A DNA stretch of 64,000 bases from Grammothele lineata (Eukaryota; Basidiomycota; Agaricomycetes; Polyporales; Polyporaceae): contig NDFF03000095.1 of NCBI GenBank assembly GCA_002150815.3, positions 1 to 64,000 of the forward strand, in the 5' to 3' direction. Both the position numbers and the translations under genes were made by a program. Under the pieces are notes generated by a model. It was not told the DNA's origin. It did no database searches and saw only the letters and a list, made by a program, of their open reading frames with translations. How positions within the stretch are numbered: the first letter of the stretch is position 1; each line of letters opens with the position of its first letter. Shown in pieces: positions 23,061 through 35,067 of the stretch.

Positions 23061-25352
23061 CGCCGCCGTCGCGCGAGTCAGATTCGGTCGACTTTCGGTC
23101 CGGCTTGCCCATCGTGGTGACGCCCACGTCGAGTAGCGGCATTGCGTTGGCTCGGTCGCGAACGGCACCAGCACGCCAACGTCGCCGGACCCGTCTGACT
23201 ACGACGGCAGGTGCGTCAAGAACACCAACCTTAGATCGGAGTCCTAGAGCAACGGCAGCCTCTGGAAACCCGTCTCGCGGAAGGACCAGAGGCGGCCAAT
23301 GCTTGCCGCCTCTGCTGACACGAGCAGCGGGGCTTGCACGTCGTCCGGCGCGCCCCAGCAAGTCGACGTCGGCGAACCAGTGACGAGACCAACGTCTGAA
23401 CTATCGTCGGTGCCGGTGAGTGCTTCGTTTCAGCCCCTATCGTCGCTGTTGTTGAATCCTCCCTTCAGAGCAGTTCTCTGGAGAAGCCGCCCAACGTATG
23501 TTCCCCGTGCGATGTGGGAGGTGGGTAGCGCCCTGAGCCTCCCATCCTCCTGCGCGTCCAGGGCGCGATCCTAGGCTTGGCGCATAGGATACTCTCCCTA
23601 ACGGCGTAGTGGCGTACATACCTTATAACTAAGCTTCCGTGTAGTAGAGGGGCCCGCAATCAAGGTGGCGGGAGGCGAGGCTGGGCAAGGCGGCTGCCTG
23701 CGACGCGGCTCTGGGGCGCCGTCAGCGGAGTTGAGGGCTTCTACAGACATAGGCGAGGAAGTGAGCCAGTGGGAGGCCAGGTCAGCTGGGGGGAAGCTTC
23801 ATGTCGGGCGGGCACTGGGTGCGCCGGGTGCGCTGGGAGATGCATAGCAGGAGCTGCCAGCGGAAGGGTGGGCGTGTCCCAAGGATGCGGCCGAGGGCGT
23901 AAAAAACCACACGTTGCGTCAGGGAGCGTGAAGGCTTCGAGGCGGCTCACATAGGGGGTACGGTGAAAGGGCGCCAGGCTGAGGGCAAGGCAGTCGGCGA
24001 AGCGTACGGGGAGCTCGATCCTCGATGTCGCGAAGAGGCAACGTACCCATGCGCCTCGCGGTCCCGCACCTGGTCTCGTCCCCAGCCGTGTTAGTACTCG
24101 CACCCCGCCGTGTGATTTGCGGTGGTGGGGTGCGACATCATACGAATGAGTACGAGACCACCCGCACCGCTCAGCCACTGCCGCCACCCACTGACCGTCG
24201 ACCCAGTCTCTCCCACGAGTCCCAGTGCTAGCTACAAATGTATTTGAAGTGCAAAGTGCTGCAAAGAATGTGCTAATGCTATATCTTATTAGCAAGTGAT
24301 GCCAAGGTCCTCTGAGTAATGCGAGCGGAGGGAGACTCGCATCCCACATGCCGTACTCCGCCCAAATCCAACGTCTATGAACCTTGAACGTTTGAACGTT
24401 CGGTGTTGGGCTGCGTACCGCTAGCGAGAGGATACTGTAGGCGTAACGAAAGGTCGCGCAGTTGAGCAGAAAGTAAGTAACCACTCAGTCTTTACCAGCC
24501 TAGTCCTTGTACATTCCGGTCCATAGCAAGCTATGGCGGCTGAAAATTCCCTTTCGTCTTCTGCGAGTAGCTACTCATACATGTACCTCAAACGTCTACT
24601 CAAAAGCAATACTTATGCCTACTAGTCATGTCCAGCCTCTTAACTGCTGCGTCTGTCCTCGTGCGTGCTGCGTGTGAAAGAGACTCGTACGTCGTCCGTC
24701 AACACTGCAGGCCCTGGCTCACAACATATGGCTGTGTTATCCGCCTCATTAGTCCCGAAGTTGTACAGACGCTTGCGCGTGGTTCGGGAAGCGGGCTAGT
24801 GGGAATACAACATGAGTCTGACTGGAAGAAATGTCTCTGCAAGCTTGCTTGGCCATCCAATGTCTGCATCGTTTGACCTTACAATCTCGTGGGTTACGAG
24901 ATCAATAGATGAAGTGGTTATATTTTGTACAAAGAAACCCGCCAGGCGCCGGGTGTAGCGGACGTCTAGAAAATTAGCTCGGTGGAGGACAACTACATAA
25001 GCGCAAATGTAGACGCACAGCAAAACATTGTAGAACGGAGGCACAGTTGAGCGAGCAACATATCCGTATGCCAGCCCAATAGCTCAGTATCGCCTCCGTC
25101 ACTGGCACTCATTGCCTCGCGCACTCGCCACATAGCTTCTCAATATGATCTACGGTATCTCCCCTCCATCCTCCATACGGTTTTAGCGCGTCGATAGCCA
25201 CAGCTTTCGGCAGCGTCGATGGTCGGTGGATGGCGGGTGGTTGAGCGGGGCGGGACCGCGGGGCGTGGGTCATTGATACGAAAAGAAAGCTGGCGTCGAG
25301 GAGGGTTGGACGCATTTGGAACCGTAGCTATTGGCGCGGAAACGAAACAGAC
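23061..25352. other. no convincing gene
   Basis: A 247-codon minus-strand frame (23741-24484) lies in GC-rich DNA but has no motif, no exon partners and erratic composition. The rest contains only short frames. Some of it may be decayed 3' sequence of the CSL pseudogene. Confidence 0.4.
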
Positions 25353-25779
25353 ATGGTGGCAGCAGAAGTGAGAGCGATGCCAGAAGGGCGGGGGGAGAAA
25401 ACGCGCACGGTGGGGAAAATCTCTCTCAGAGCCGCCCGCGACGAGTCGGCCGCAGACGGCAACAAATCCTCTGCGTCGACACCTATTGTCAAGACACGGA
25501 GTACGGTGTGGAGGTGGCCTGGGACCACCTGAGCGAGCGAGTGGTCAGCCAAAGGGGCACTGCGACGTGTCTCGATGCACTGCAGACCCAGCTAAGGGAA
25601 TGTACTCACAGGCATGTAGTATAGTCTCGAGTCTTCAAGCTTCAAAGGCTATGGCGACCGTCGATATCATGTTGGCGAGCATTCGAGCGGAGCACGAGGC
25701 GTTCATGCGTCGGAAAGGGGATGCGCTACCGGAAGTCGTTCGCATTCACGCAGAAACACGACAGCTCATAGGGCCTTAG
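25353..25779 (+). CDS. small hypothetical protein
   Basis: Two-exon model 25353-25500 and 25586-25779, joined by an 85-nt GT-AG intron in matching phase, 113 aa. The N-terminal half is basic and probably disordered. The C-terminal half (contains TVDIMLASIRAEHEAFMRR) is predicted helical. No family is recognised. The phase match and helical C-terminus are the only support, so a chance open frame cannot be excluded. Confidence 0.3.
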
Positions 25780-27775
25780 CGAGACCCAGCAAGCGACGCG
25801 AGCTGTCTGAATGCGGCTTCCTTCACGATGAGCAGAAGAAGAGAGCGCGAGCGAGTAACGCGGCAGTGCTCACATAGACCGTTCGTGAGAAGCTGCGGTC
25901 AGTAAACAATGTAGCACGTGCTCTGATGTTCTTCTTGCCCGGTGTGCCCGGTGTGGCCCACCTCTCTCTTCGCCCCTGCACGTCTAACTCGACCACTAGC
26001 CTCGTCGCTCAATCGTTTCCCTTGCTTTTGGCGTTTTATGATACCACTACAAGATGAGTCCCGGCACTTCCTTCCCATCCCTTTCTCGTGCGCTCAATAA
26101 GTGCCTCCCCCGATGCAGATTCTCAGCACAAGTGTTGTAGACGTTCACGAAAATGCGGATCCCACGCGACGGGGATGATGGACCACGTTGCGGGCGACAT
26201 GGTACGTACCTGTAGCAGGTATGCAGGATTCCCATATACTGTTATCCGGCGGGGGTTGAGCGTCGAGGACACGGCGGGATATATCCGGAGTAGGCCATGT
26301 CAGGACGTCGAGAAGTGAAATATAATGGTTCACTCGGGAAACCAACGGACGCGTGATTGATGAGCATAGGATGCGCTTCTTGCTCCGGCTCTATGCATAT
26401 GCTCATTATGATTTCCCTCCATACCGCGACGGTAGGCATGTTTTACCGCGTACGGACAAGGCTCAGGGTAGCTCATGTTTGACGGACGGCCTGTGTGCGC
26501 ACTTTCAGCTGAGCACTCCCCCGCTGCCAGCCCTTGAAAGGCTTACCTCGCACATGCACTCGGGCCTCCGGTAGCACATCCACAACGCCATGCGCCCGAA
26601 AAGACTCCCTGCGATAAACTCCCCTTCCCTGCACTCGCGAACCCGACTCCGAACCCGCCGCCGATACGCCTATCCCCACGTCAGCTCGATGGCGTCGCCG
26701 TGAACGATGGTGGGTGCGTCATCTAGAAAAAGTGCTGCATGAAGAAGCCGGCGGGTTGCTGGCGACAAACCTTAAAGATCCACCAGCGCGCACCCAGCGT
26801 TATGGCTATCGAAGGCATCAAAATATAAGCCATAAGACGACGTCAACGACATGCTGGCAACTAGTCAGTACAGCATGTACATTTCGATAGACATGACGGC
26901 ACCTACCAGACGTCGGCTGCTCGCAGAGAATAAGCTAGGTGTAAGTAATTGCAGAATTCTATTAAGTGTGATGTGAGCAAGAACACCACGCAAGGCTTCT
27001 GAGGAGCTCGCTCACTAAAATCCATGTAGAGTGCTATCACGGTCCGTGTTCGGAAACTTGATGTCAATAGTGGATAGGTTGAAATTGGTGAGCTTGACGG
27101 CAAGCGTCCATCTGGGGGCGTCATCTAGCTGCCTTCAAAGGCCATGCTTTCGGGCTCAACCTCGCGGAGCATATCGACGTCATGGCAAGTAGCGATCGCA
27201 TTACACCGAGGGCCGTAGGCACAACGAGGTAGATGTGAGGGCGCGAGAGCAGCCATGGGGGGTTCGCCGAACGGAAGGGTGGGATTAGAGGGTGCGCAGA
27301 GCACACAGCTTGAGTTTGGGTGAGTGGGTGAGGTCGTAAATTCCGATACATTGGACGCACCATTGCTCAAACCGGACAACGCCAGATTGACACCGAAGGG
27401 CTTCGCGGGCCATGAATTGAGATGTCTGCGCGAGTATGTCAGAGGTTGTGTAGTGCGCAGAGGAGGATGCACTAATCGATGTCGACAACATGAAGAACAT
27501 GGAGGGTAGAATGTACGACGATGGGGTCAAAGACGACACCCACCGCCGCGGCCAGGAGGAAATGGTAGCAGCACGTGAAGTAGCGTGTGGGAAAGGGACA
27601 AGCGAGGGCGCGTCTCTGGTTGGGCGGCTGTTCCGGTGACGCCACACGGACATGCGCTAGCGCTCAGCGCTCATCGATGCGGCCGCAGCAGCACGCGCCA
27701 CAACCGCGCCAGACGCGTCGATTGACCGTGTTCGCTTGGTGTTTACAGACCCCCATGCCGGAATTGGTTTGACCA
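25780..27775. other. no convincing gene
   Basis: The minus-strand frame 27285-27653 (122 codons) and several shorter frames have no recognisable motif or splice partners. Nothing else is identified. Confidence 0.4.
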
Positions 27776-29107
27776 ATGCCTGCAGCCACATCCTCTTCCG
27801 CCGCGTCCTCCTCAGCGTCCGACGCTCTTGCCAACCTCACCAAAGCCGCAACCATAGCAGTGTGTTGACCCCTTACCCGACGCAAATGCAGAATGGCTGA
27901 GAATGTCTCTTATTCCTTCTTCAGCTCACCGCCGTACAAGCCGTACAAGAACAAACGCATGCAGAGCTCGCCCGATTGCGAGCAGAAAGGGATGATGCGG
28001 TCAATGCTCTGCACGAAGTTCAGCTGGAAGCAAAGGACTTGGAAGCTCGGGGAGAGGGCTTGAAGGCTGCCGTAAGTTCGACCTTAGCCTGTTTCTCTTT
28101 CTTGTCTGATCATGCGTACGTTCTTCAGGCAAGCAAGTCAGATGTGACGGTGCGTCTTCCCTGCTCTTGTACTGCTTGGCCCTTCCTTAGTTTGAGCAGA
28201 TCAAGCACCAAGCGGAGATGATCAATCAGCTTCGTGCTGAGGTCCAGCAATGGAAGGCTCAACTAGCATGTATCGAGGACACATCACGTCAAGAGGTCGA
28301 CAGTTGGAAAGAACAGTACATAAGAACGGAGCATGAGAGAGCGCGACTTTCCCTACGCTTAGAAGAGATGCTTGCTGGGCAGTATGCCGTACGTTCTTTC
28401 CTCCTGTCTGTAGCTGCCGCCCTTACAGCACTTCGCAAATCCAAGGCCCCCCATAGTGCCCGAAGCGCAGGTGAGCGCAAGCGAGAGTCACGCTCGCGGC
28501 ATGCCTCCCCCATTCGCGCGTCCGCCTCGAAGCGTAAAGACAGAGAGCTCATACAGACGCAGGCAAGTGGTAGCCGCGCGGCGCCGCGCGTACCCAGAGA
28601 GGCCGCGTTCGGACAGCCACGCGTCGTCCGACGCGTGACGGCTGTCGTGACCGTGAAAGAGGAGGACGAGTCGGAGGTCGACGTGGACGCGCTCCCGGAT
28701 GACGAGTCCGTGGCGTCCGGGTCCGTGTACGAACCCGGGTCGTCATCTGCGCCCACGCCGCGCAGGCGGCGGCCGTCAGCTGTTTCTTTTGCGAAGTCGA
28801 AGCGTGCTGCTCGGGAGGGGGAAGGAGAGGAAGGAGAGGAACAGAATGAAGAAGAGGGAGAAGACGAGGATGAGCTGTTGTTGTCTTCGAAGGTGAGCTA
28901 ATATCGCAAACTTTCATCATAGCGTGGCGCCTGATAATATCTCTGCAGCAGGTGCGGAAACCTCCTCGAACTCCCGCTGGAGGCTCGAAGTCTCGAGCTA
29001 GCCTCGGCGCGAAGCAATCGGCAACTGCGAGGAAGAGGAAGCTGGACACCGAAGGCCAGGCACCGTCTGGGCGAGGAGGAGGCACGAAGGCTGCGAAAAC
29101 ACGATAG
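27776..29107 (+). CDS. coiled-coil orphan protein with acidic tail
   Basis: Seven-exon model with uniform phase 0: 27776-27859, 27925-28071, 28129-28149 (a 21-nt microexon), 28191-28388, 28429-28470, 28563-28892, 28952-29107; 325 aa. Introns are 40-92 nt with standard GT-AG ends. Residues of about 29-145 form a charged coiled coil (contains ELARLRAERDDAVNALHEV and MINQLRAEVQQWKAQL). A Ser/Arg-rich linker, VVRRVTAVVTVKEEDESEVD, a Glu-rich stretch and a basic C-terminus with RKRKLD follow. The basic patches suggest nuclear localisation (inference). No catalytic domain is seen. It may be a scaffold or chromatin-associated protein; the family is not named. The start is the first ATG of an in-phase Ala/Ser-rich exon. 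Confidence 0.65.
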
Positions 29108-30098
29108 GAACACAATGTTCTCGCTTGCTTCCCGATTCCCGTGTATGAGTAATGAGACTACTTCACCATTGTACTGATGTAGCACCGGACTCCGCGCCGG
29201 GGAAACGCGTAGGCAGCGAACGCAAAACCTCTACAACTTATCGGATGCACACGGTTATACCGGCACACAAATAGCTTCACGTGTATCGCGTCCAGTGAAT
29301 CGAAGTCAGGCGTGCGACGCGGGAAGCCAAACGCAGGACGCGATGCTCCGCATCCCGTATACAAACCAGTGGGACGTTACTGTACGTACCGTGGCCTCGA
29401 CTCAACGTCCGTTAGAAGGTTCACGGCAACGAGTCATAGGTGAGATTTTTTTCGGCGCGAAGAGGCGACGCATTGCTGATATTCCGAGTCTAGGACCAAC
29501 GCTCACAAGCCGTTTCCTCGCTCCGCGACCCTTTCGGTCGCCGTTCACAGTCATTACGCCCCGTCTCGCTCCATCTCGTCACACCTCGGGAGCGACCCGG
29601 TATGTTGCACGCCTCGCGCAAATGCGTACGTACTGACGGAGACTTCTAGTAATACGGAGACGGAATCTGCCGGCTAAGGGCATAGCCATTTCCACTGACC
29701 GTCCACAAGAGGCTCAGGAAGGGGATCTACCGACGCCGATTCCACCGCCCGTCCACAAGAAGCTTGTACACATGCAGCATCGCGTACACGATACCGCAGC
29801 AAACCCGGTCATGCGCTCCAACTACAACCCTCCGCGACCCACTAGAGGTGGATTCCGCTGATCACACATCCAGCCGATCTATTGCACGTCCTCAAGAAGC
29901 TTGTGTCAGTACGGCATCACGTATACGATACCGCAGCAAGCAGAGTCATACCTTCGGACCACGATCCACCGCGACATCGGCAACTGGTGGAGCGCGAGCA
30001 CGCTCTTCAGGTGCGTAAGCGAACAAATGGCGACGTATTTATTAACGCTGCGAATGAGCAGCTAACCACGACGCCCGTCTCTAGACTTGACCAACACA
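29108..30098. other. intergenic with a duplicated segment
   Basis: No complete gene could be modelled. An open frame at 29882-30018 reads like protein, but its splice continuation into the next gene fails on phase. Confidence 0.35.
29749..29949 (+). repeat. imperfect direct duplication of about 60 bp
   Basis: Copies at about 29749-29823 and 29887-29949 share CAAGAAGCTTGT, a GCATC-CGTA segment and GATACCGCAGCAA in the same order and spacing. Both read as similar peptides (KKLV, HDTAA and YDTAA), so they look like a duplicated, possibly formerly coding, segment. A weaker partial copy lies near 29698. Confidence 0.6.
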
Positions 30099-31398
30099 AT
30101 GGACTCCACTACATGGCAACAAACTACTATTTCTACTCTCTGCCTCGACGCATCTGTAATGGCTTGGGACGCTGACGCCATTGAGCAGGACTGGCCGTTG
30201 TAAGTAGGCCTGTTCTTATCCACGTCTGACATGCTGAGCATACCATAACGTCCGCCCACGACACAGGACCCCCCAATCTTTTCAATTCTATGCGGACCCC
30301 CTGGCGTTGTGCGATGGTGTCCCACGCTCCCTGATGCACCTGAACGAGGACTACCGATTCGAAACATATCACAAGATTGCTCATTCCCGTCAGAGGCTAC
30401 GGCGCCGTGGGATTGACATGGAGGTCTTAAGAGAGCGATTTCGTTGGCTTCGTGAGAAGCTGGATGCGGTAGAGACGTCGATGGCCGGCGTAAGTCTTCC
30501 CGTCGTCACACAAACGAACGCGCAATGAACCTGCTGACATACTTCGTAGGTGCGTGCGGGCCGGGACTCTGGTACCCCGGGTATCAACGGGCTGAGTAGG
30601 TGCGCAATACTGGATCAGGCAATCGTAGCCGAGAGAAAACTGGCAGAGCACTATCGGACCATCCGGGAAATCGAGGCAGACCTCGCCAACTACGGGGACG
30701 CCGTCGACCTGCTGAGCCGCCCCGCGGTATGTCTCTAATTGCCAGCATCTAACCATAACCTCTCGCCCTCACAACTGCCCAGGCACGGTTCGACGAACAC
30801 TTCGACGTCCTAAAGGGACCTCCTCCTTACGAGCTGCTAACTGACGCGTTGGGCCGCGCTGTCAAGGACTACAAGGAGGCATACACGGAGCACGCTAACC
30901 ACCATGAACGTGCAAAGGAGATATGCAGCCAGCTCACAGAGTCGATCGCAACCTATCCGAACATCAAGTGGGACGTGATCGAGCCTGGTTTCACCTGTTT
31001 AGTCGACATCTCTTCCACCACGGAAGACCGGGTGAAGAAAGTAAACGCCCTATTCGAGGTCGTCGAAAAGGTTCGTCATCCATTGCACCTAACAGCCGAG
31101 AGGAAGAGGTAACATATAGGGTTACAGGAGCGTCTGAGGGCAGCTCGAATCCCCCAGAACATTGTGGACCAGGCAAATGGCAAGCACGTCCCGATTAGCA
31201 TTCTGATTGAATGCGGCGTCGGCGCAGAGCGCACTCTCGACCGCATCCTGCGCGCAGGGAAGGTGCGTACTATGTTTTAGTGCTAACACCGACGCCGCTG
31301 ATTGCACGTAGAGTGTCGACTGCCTCCTCGGGGTTGTGAGGACCCTCACATCCTGTATGCAGATGAACACGGACATCGGGCGTCCGCAACATCAGTAA
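30099..31398 (+). CDS. multi-exon orphan protein, mostly helical
   Basis: Six-exon model: 30099-30199, 30267-30489, 30550-30726, 30783-31070, 31128-31262, 31312-31398. All junctions are GT-AG and in phase, 336 aa. The protein is hydrophilic and rich in helix-forming segments (MEVLRERFRWLREKLDAVE, LDQAIVAERKLAEHYRTI, RAVKDYKEAYTEHANHHE). It has no signal peptide, membrane segment or catalytic motif. It resembles short coiled-coil proteins of unknown role found in Agaricomycetes. It lies 1 kb from the coiled-coil gene at 27776 on the same strand. Six consecutive in-phase exons make a real gene likely although the function is unknown. Confidence 0.65.
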
Positions 31399-31742
31399 AA
31401 AACGCTCGCCGTTGTAGGACGATATGGTTTACGAAACGCTCTGTATATATGAATTACACCAGACGACGACGATACAGTGCAATACGACAGCAATACATAA
31501 CGTAGGATAGAAGGAATGAAAGCACGGCTAGTGCACACAATGGATGTGGCTCGTCCGTGCCCAGAAGATTGCGCTCGCCTCACATACGCGCTTCTCATTC
31601 GCTCGCTGTCCGTTCCTTCTCCCCTTGTAGCCATCGTAATCTCCTCGCGCGCCGGCGACGCCCTTCCGCAACCTCTTCTACTTCTACGACGCATCAAAGA
31701 GCGAATGTACCTTGTTTGCAGGTTACACTCCGTGCGCCTAGC

Positions 31743-32195
31743 ATGTCCCCGCACACATCGCGATATTCGACGGCGACGCTCTGTGATGGCGACGACGACG
31801 TCTTGAAAGAATGCCTTTTTGACAGGAAGAAACATTTGAGAGGCGTCTTGTGGGAGGATCGAGTGACTTACGTAGCGTATAGATGGCCGCGCGAATCGTC
31901 CAAGCGAGAGGAGGGAGATCCGGAAGCGGCAGAGCTGGCCAAGGATGCTCGCGTTAGTATGAGTTGGGACGGTGTTCGGTTGCAACGCACCGGAGAAACT
32001 AGCAGTACCCCTGAAATACCTCTCTCATGTATCATTCAGCCTGTGGAGATAGCGCGTACGTGAGCGTGCCAGCGGAGAGCCTGCTAGGGTACACGTACCT
32101 CACCCATAACTCCCAGGGAACCTTGAGTAGCTATTTCATTGGAGCTTGCAACGTCATCTCGCGCGCCGAATCTATTCGCCAATGTCGAAATCTGA
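31743..32195 (+). CDS. possible small hypothetical protein
   Basis: Two-exon model 31743-32055 and 32131-32195 (75-nt intron), 125 aa, starting MSPHTSRYSTATL. A charged middle part contains DRKKHLRGVLWEDRVTYVAYRW. No family is recognised. Two other frames remain open just downstream (to about 32590), so the 3' structure is uncertain and the entry could be spurious. Confidence 0.3.
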
Positions 32196-33239
32196 ACCAG
32201 AAGGGGAAACAAAGACAAGAGATCGAAATGAGGAGGGAGGACTGGAAGATGAGGTGGATTCGAGGTGGACTTGGAGAAAGAGCAAGGACGAGGGGCGACG
32301 CTGCGCGAGAATGACTCGAGTCAAGAGGCGCTTAAATTTGCCGATGGCGTGATCCAGCGCTTCAATGCCCTTGGACTTGTTCGCCTGTCGTTCTCACCGC
32401 GAACTCGTCTCCCTCCTGTCGATTCGCTCTATTCGCGTTCTCGTGTTCGTATCTGTCCTCCCTTTGACCGCCTTGTTCACTCTCGTTGCGACCCCCCCTG
32501 CGGAGTCTCCTCCAGCCTCGTAGCGCTAGTCCCAGTCCGCGCCCGCCTCAAACGCTACCACTTGTCTCCGGAGCATCCTCCTCTCCTCTGATACGTTCAG
32601 CTCGACCTACAACTCTCTGGTCTCATTCTGGTGTCCCCCCACGACTGCATCTCTGGTTTGTGTAGCGACCGACTGTACCGATACGGACACCACCAGGTGA
32701 GCTTCGGCGTTCTTCGAGCCTCTATCAACTGAGTGCACAAGCTCCTTCTGCGGGTCTGGTCGGCGCGGGTTGCAGCTTGAGTTGTATGTGCTAGTGAGGA
32801 TATTCCCCTTTCCCCAATTGAGTAGAGTGTAGGATGATGGTGGAGGATTGGTCCCTTGACGGTCCTAAACAAGGTGCGTGTCCCTTCCCTGACAGTGACC
32901 ATGCCCGCCCCCTCTCATGCCTGGTCCTGCTCTCCTCCCCTCGCCTTCTATCTCCTCTACCCCCCTCTCGCATCCTAGCCCACCGGTGCCAGTGCCGCAC
33001 AGAGAGCTCCCCCCGCTGACCTCCCACACCCGTGATCTCGCCCACGGCCCTGCATATGTTCTGTCACCTTCGCACTTGTAAGCGTCCCGTGCTCGTTTTT
33101 TCCTCTTTGTGCTCTATTCCTCCCGTGACTCATACCTTACACTTGTGTAGTATACCCTGTATCGTAGCTACAGTGCTTGCTCAATAAAATGCGAATGTGT
33201 TGTTCACCATATCCCCTCTCGCGTGCCAACCCATCAAAT

Positions 33240-33480
33240 CAACAACAGTACTACAGCGCGACCATGCTATCGGTGTCTACAATGTCGGATGGTATACCAC
33301 GATGATCCCTAGCGCACCACAGGGTTGTGCGGGCCGCTACGAAGAGCTATGATCCTGTAGCGTGTACTACAGAGCGCTACAGAGCGCAACAAGGTCAACC
33401 GCGGTACCACCGGGTGCTACCGGGCGCTATGCTTCTACGCGGCATACAACAGCGTACACCGGGGCCTATACAGCACATAT
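33240..33480 (+). repeat. degenerate GCTAC/ACCAC short-repeat cluster
   Basis: Motifs such as GCTAC, GGTACCACCGGG and AGAGCGCTACAGAGCGC recur at irregular 8-14 bp steps, suggesting an old decayed minisatellite. Confidence 0.5.
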
Positions 33481-33824
33481 ATACGACATCGGACGTAACT
33501 CAAAGCTAATCCGTAGGTACAGAAGTGCCTCTTACAAGCAAGTAAAGAGCTACTTGTGGGGGGCTGCGAGAGAACGCGAGAGAACGCGAAGGAATGTCCG
33601 CTTGGAAGCCCAGAGCCGTGGATCATCATTATGGGACGCGTCGGCCCCATATCACTACATCGCCTGTTCACGCTCCCCGAGGTCACTTGTTGTACGTACG
33701 CTTGAAGCGACACCATCAACGAGTAGACTCATCTCTGCAGCGCCAAGTAAGCAAGGTTCGATTGCTCAGACACGCCCGGGCCCAGGCACGTATGTTTTAC
33801 GCTCTTTAGCCGACGAACTCAGAG

Positions 33825-34032
33825 TGCATCATAATCGCATCCATCCGAATATGGCAGGATGCAGATCCATATACCAGGCACAGCAAGGATGCATTGCTCC
33901 CAAATAGGTAACCAAGTGATGCATCCATCAGGCTGGCATCATAAGTTGCATGCATCCATCACGTTAATACCATCAGATGCACAGAGGTAAGATGCATAAG
34001 TTTTGATGGTACCCAACCATTATAGATGCATC
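33825..34032. repeat. ATGCAT-centred short-repeat cluster
   Basis: About ten occurrences of GATGCA, TGCATC or GCATCC in 208 bp, including the near-palindrome TGATGCATCCATCA. They sit in otherwise unremarkable DNA about 1 kb upstream of the monooxygenase gene. Confidence 0.6.
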
Positions 34033-34984
34033 TAATCTACTGAAGTATTTGCATACCTGCCAACCAAGTTCTGCTAACAGCTCAGCTCCCGCACTCTCCT
34101 GGTCAGCTATCTGCACTGAACGTACGGATATCGTTGTTTTTCGCCTCTCGGTACCCAGCCACCCGCCGTTCAGAGCTCAGTACGAGTCTCGGGGCCCGCC
34201 GACTCCGCCGCGTTCACGTGCAACCCACCGTGACCTTGAAGATGCCTCAACGCTCCCGGCCCGCATTCTTCTGTCCAACTGTATGTATTGCGCTGTCAAC
34301 GCCGTATTTGCGTTTGACTGCAGCCGCATGGGACGAGTGTCTGTCCTAGTACGTACTTTATCGTGGGCTTCATCCCCTGCTTTCGTACTCACGATGGTGG
34401 CTTCTCGCCTTCGCTACTCATAGGACAATTGAGCTATTCTCTATGTTAGGTCCACTCGGTACATTGCAGATCATGAAGGCGATCCCGACTTCTCAGTCGT
34501 GTAAATTCCGGCTACGCTCCGGGCCAGGCCGCCATTCCTACGCTTCGTTCTGTCAGCATGTGAATACCCTAATCGGCTTACCTGCTGACCAACGGTCCCT
34601 CTCTAGGACACGCGTCGGAAGTATGCACGCTTACTTTCTTGCTACCTACGCAGTCCCTTCACGTCATAAGTCGTCTCTGCGATCACTGTCAAGTTCAGGC
34701 TTCTAGACACTGGCAGGTGCCATTCAGCTGGCACCCTTCCCGCGATAGCCAGCGTATCTCTCTCATGACATTATGTATCCACCTCCGGCATTTGACGCGT
34801 CAGACTTATTATCACTATAGGTCACACGTCCGCTTCCGGTGACGTGAGGCCGGCCTTCTGTCGTCTTTTATAACATCCTCATATCCGATCAGGAGGTCAC
34901 AGAATGACGCACGCGCTGCGTAGGGGCGTTGTTGCGGCATATTGGTGCTGACGAGAATAACCGGGTTTGCTTCGGAGCGGAGTC

Positions 34985-34991
34985 TATTTGA
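34985..34991 (+). promoter_or_regulatory. TATA-like element of BVMO gene 1
   Basis: TATTTGA lies 83 bp upstream of the ATG at 35068. The paralogue at 39332 has TATTTAAA at almost the same distance (85 bp), which supports a shared core promoter. Confidence 0.4.
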
Positions 34992-35067
34992 ACTGTAGAG
35001 CTTGGATAAGTTCCGGCTCTCCCCCTGTTCCCACTGTACGCCCTTACCCTCCAACGTCTTCGTCGCC

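Larger units (their letters stand above)
32196..35067. other. long non-coding stretch with short repeats
   Basis: Nearly 3 kb without a supportable gene. It contains two repeat clusters listed separately and the promoter of the first Baeyer-Villiger monooxygenase gene. Confidence 0.5.

Noticed and set aside
23741..24484. 247-codon minus-strand frame
   Set aside because: No recognisable motif, odd Trp/Arg/His-rich composition and no exon partners.
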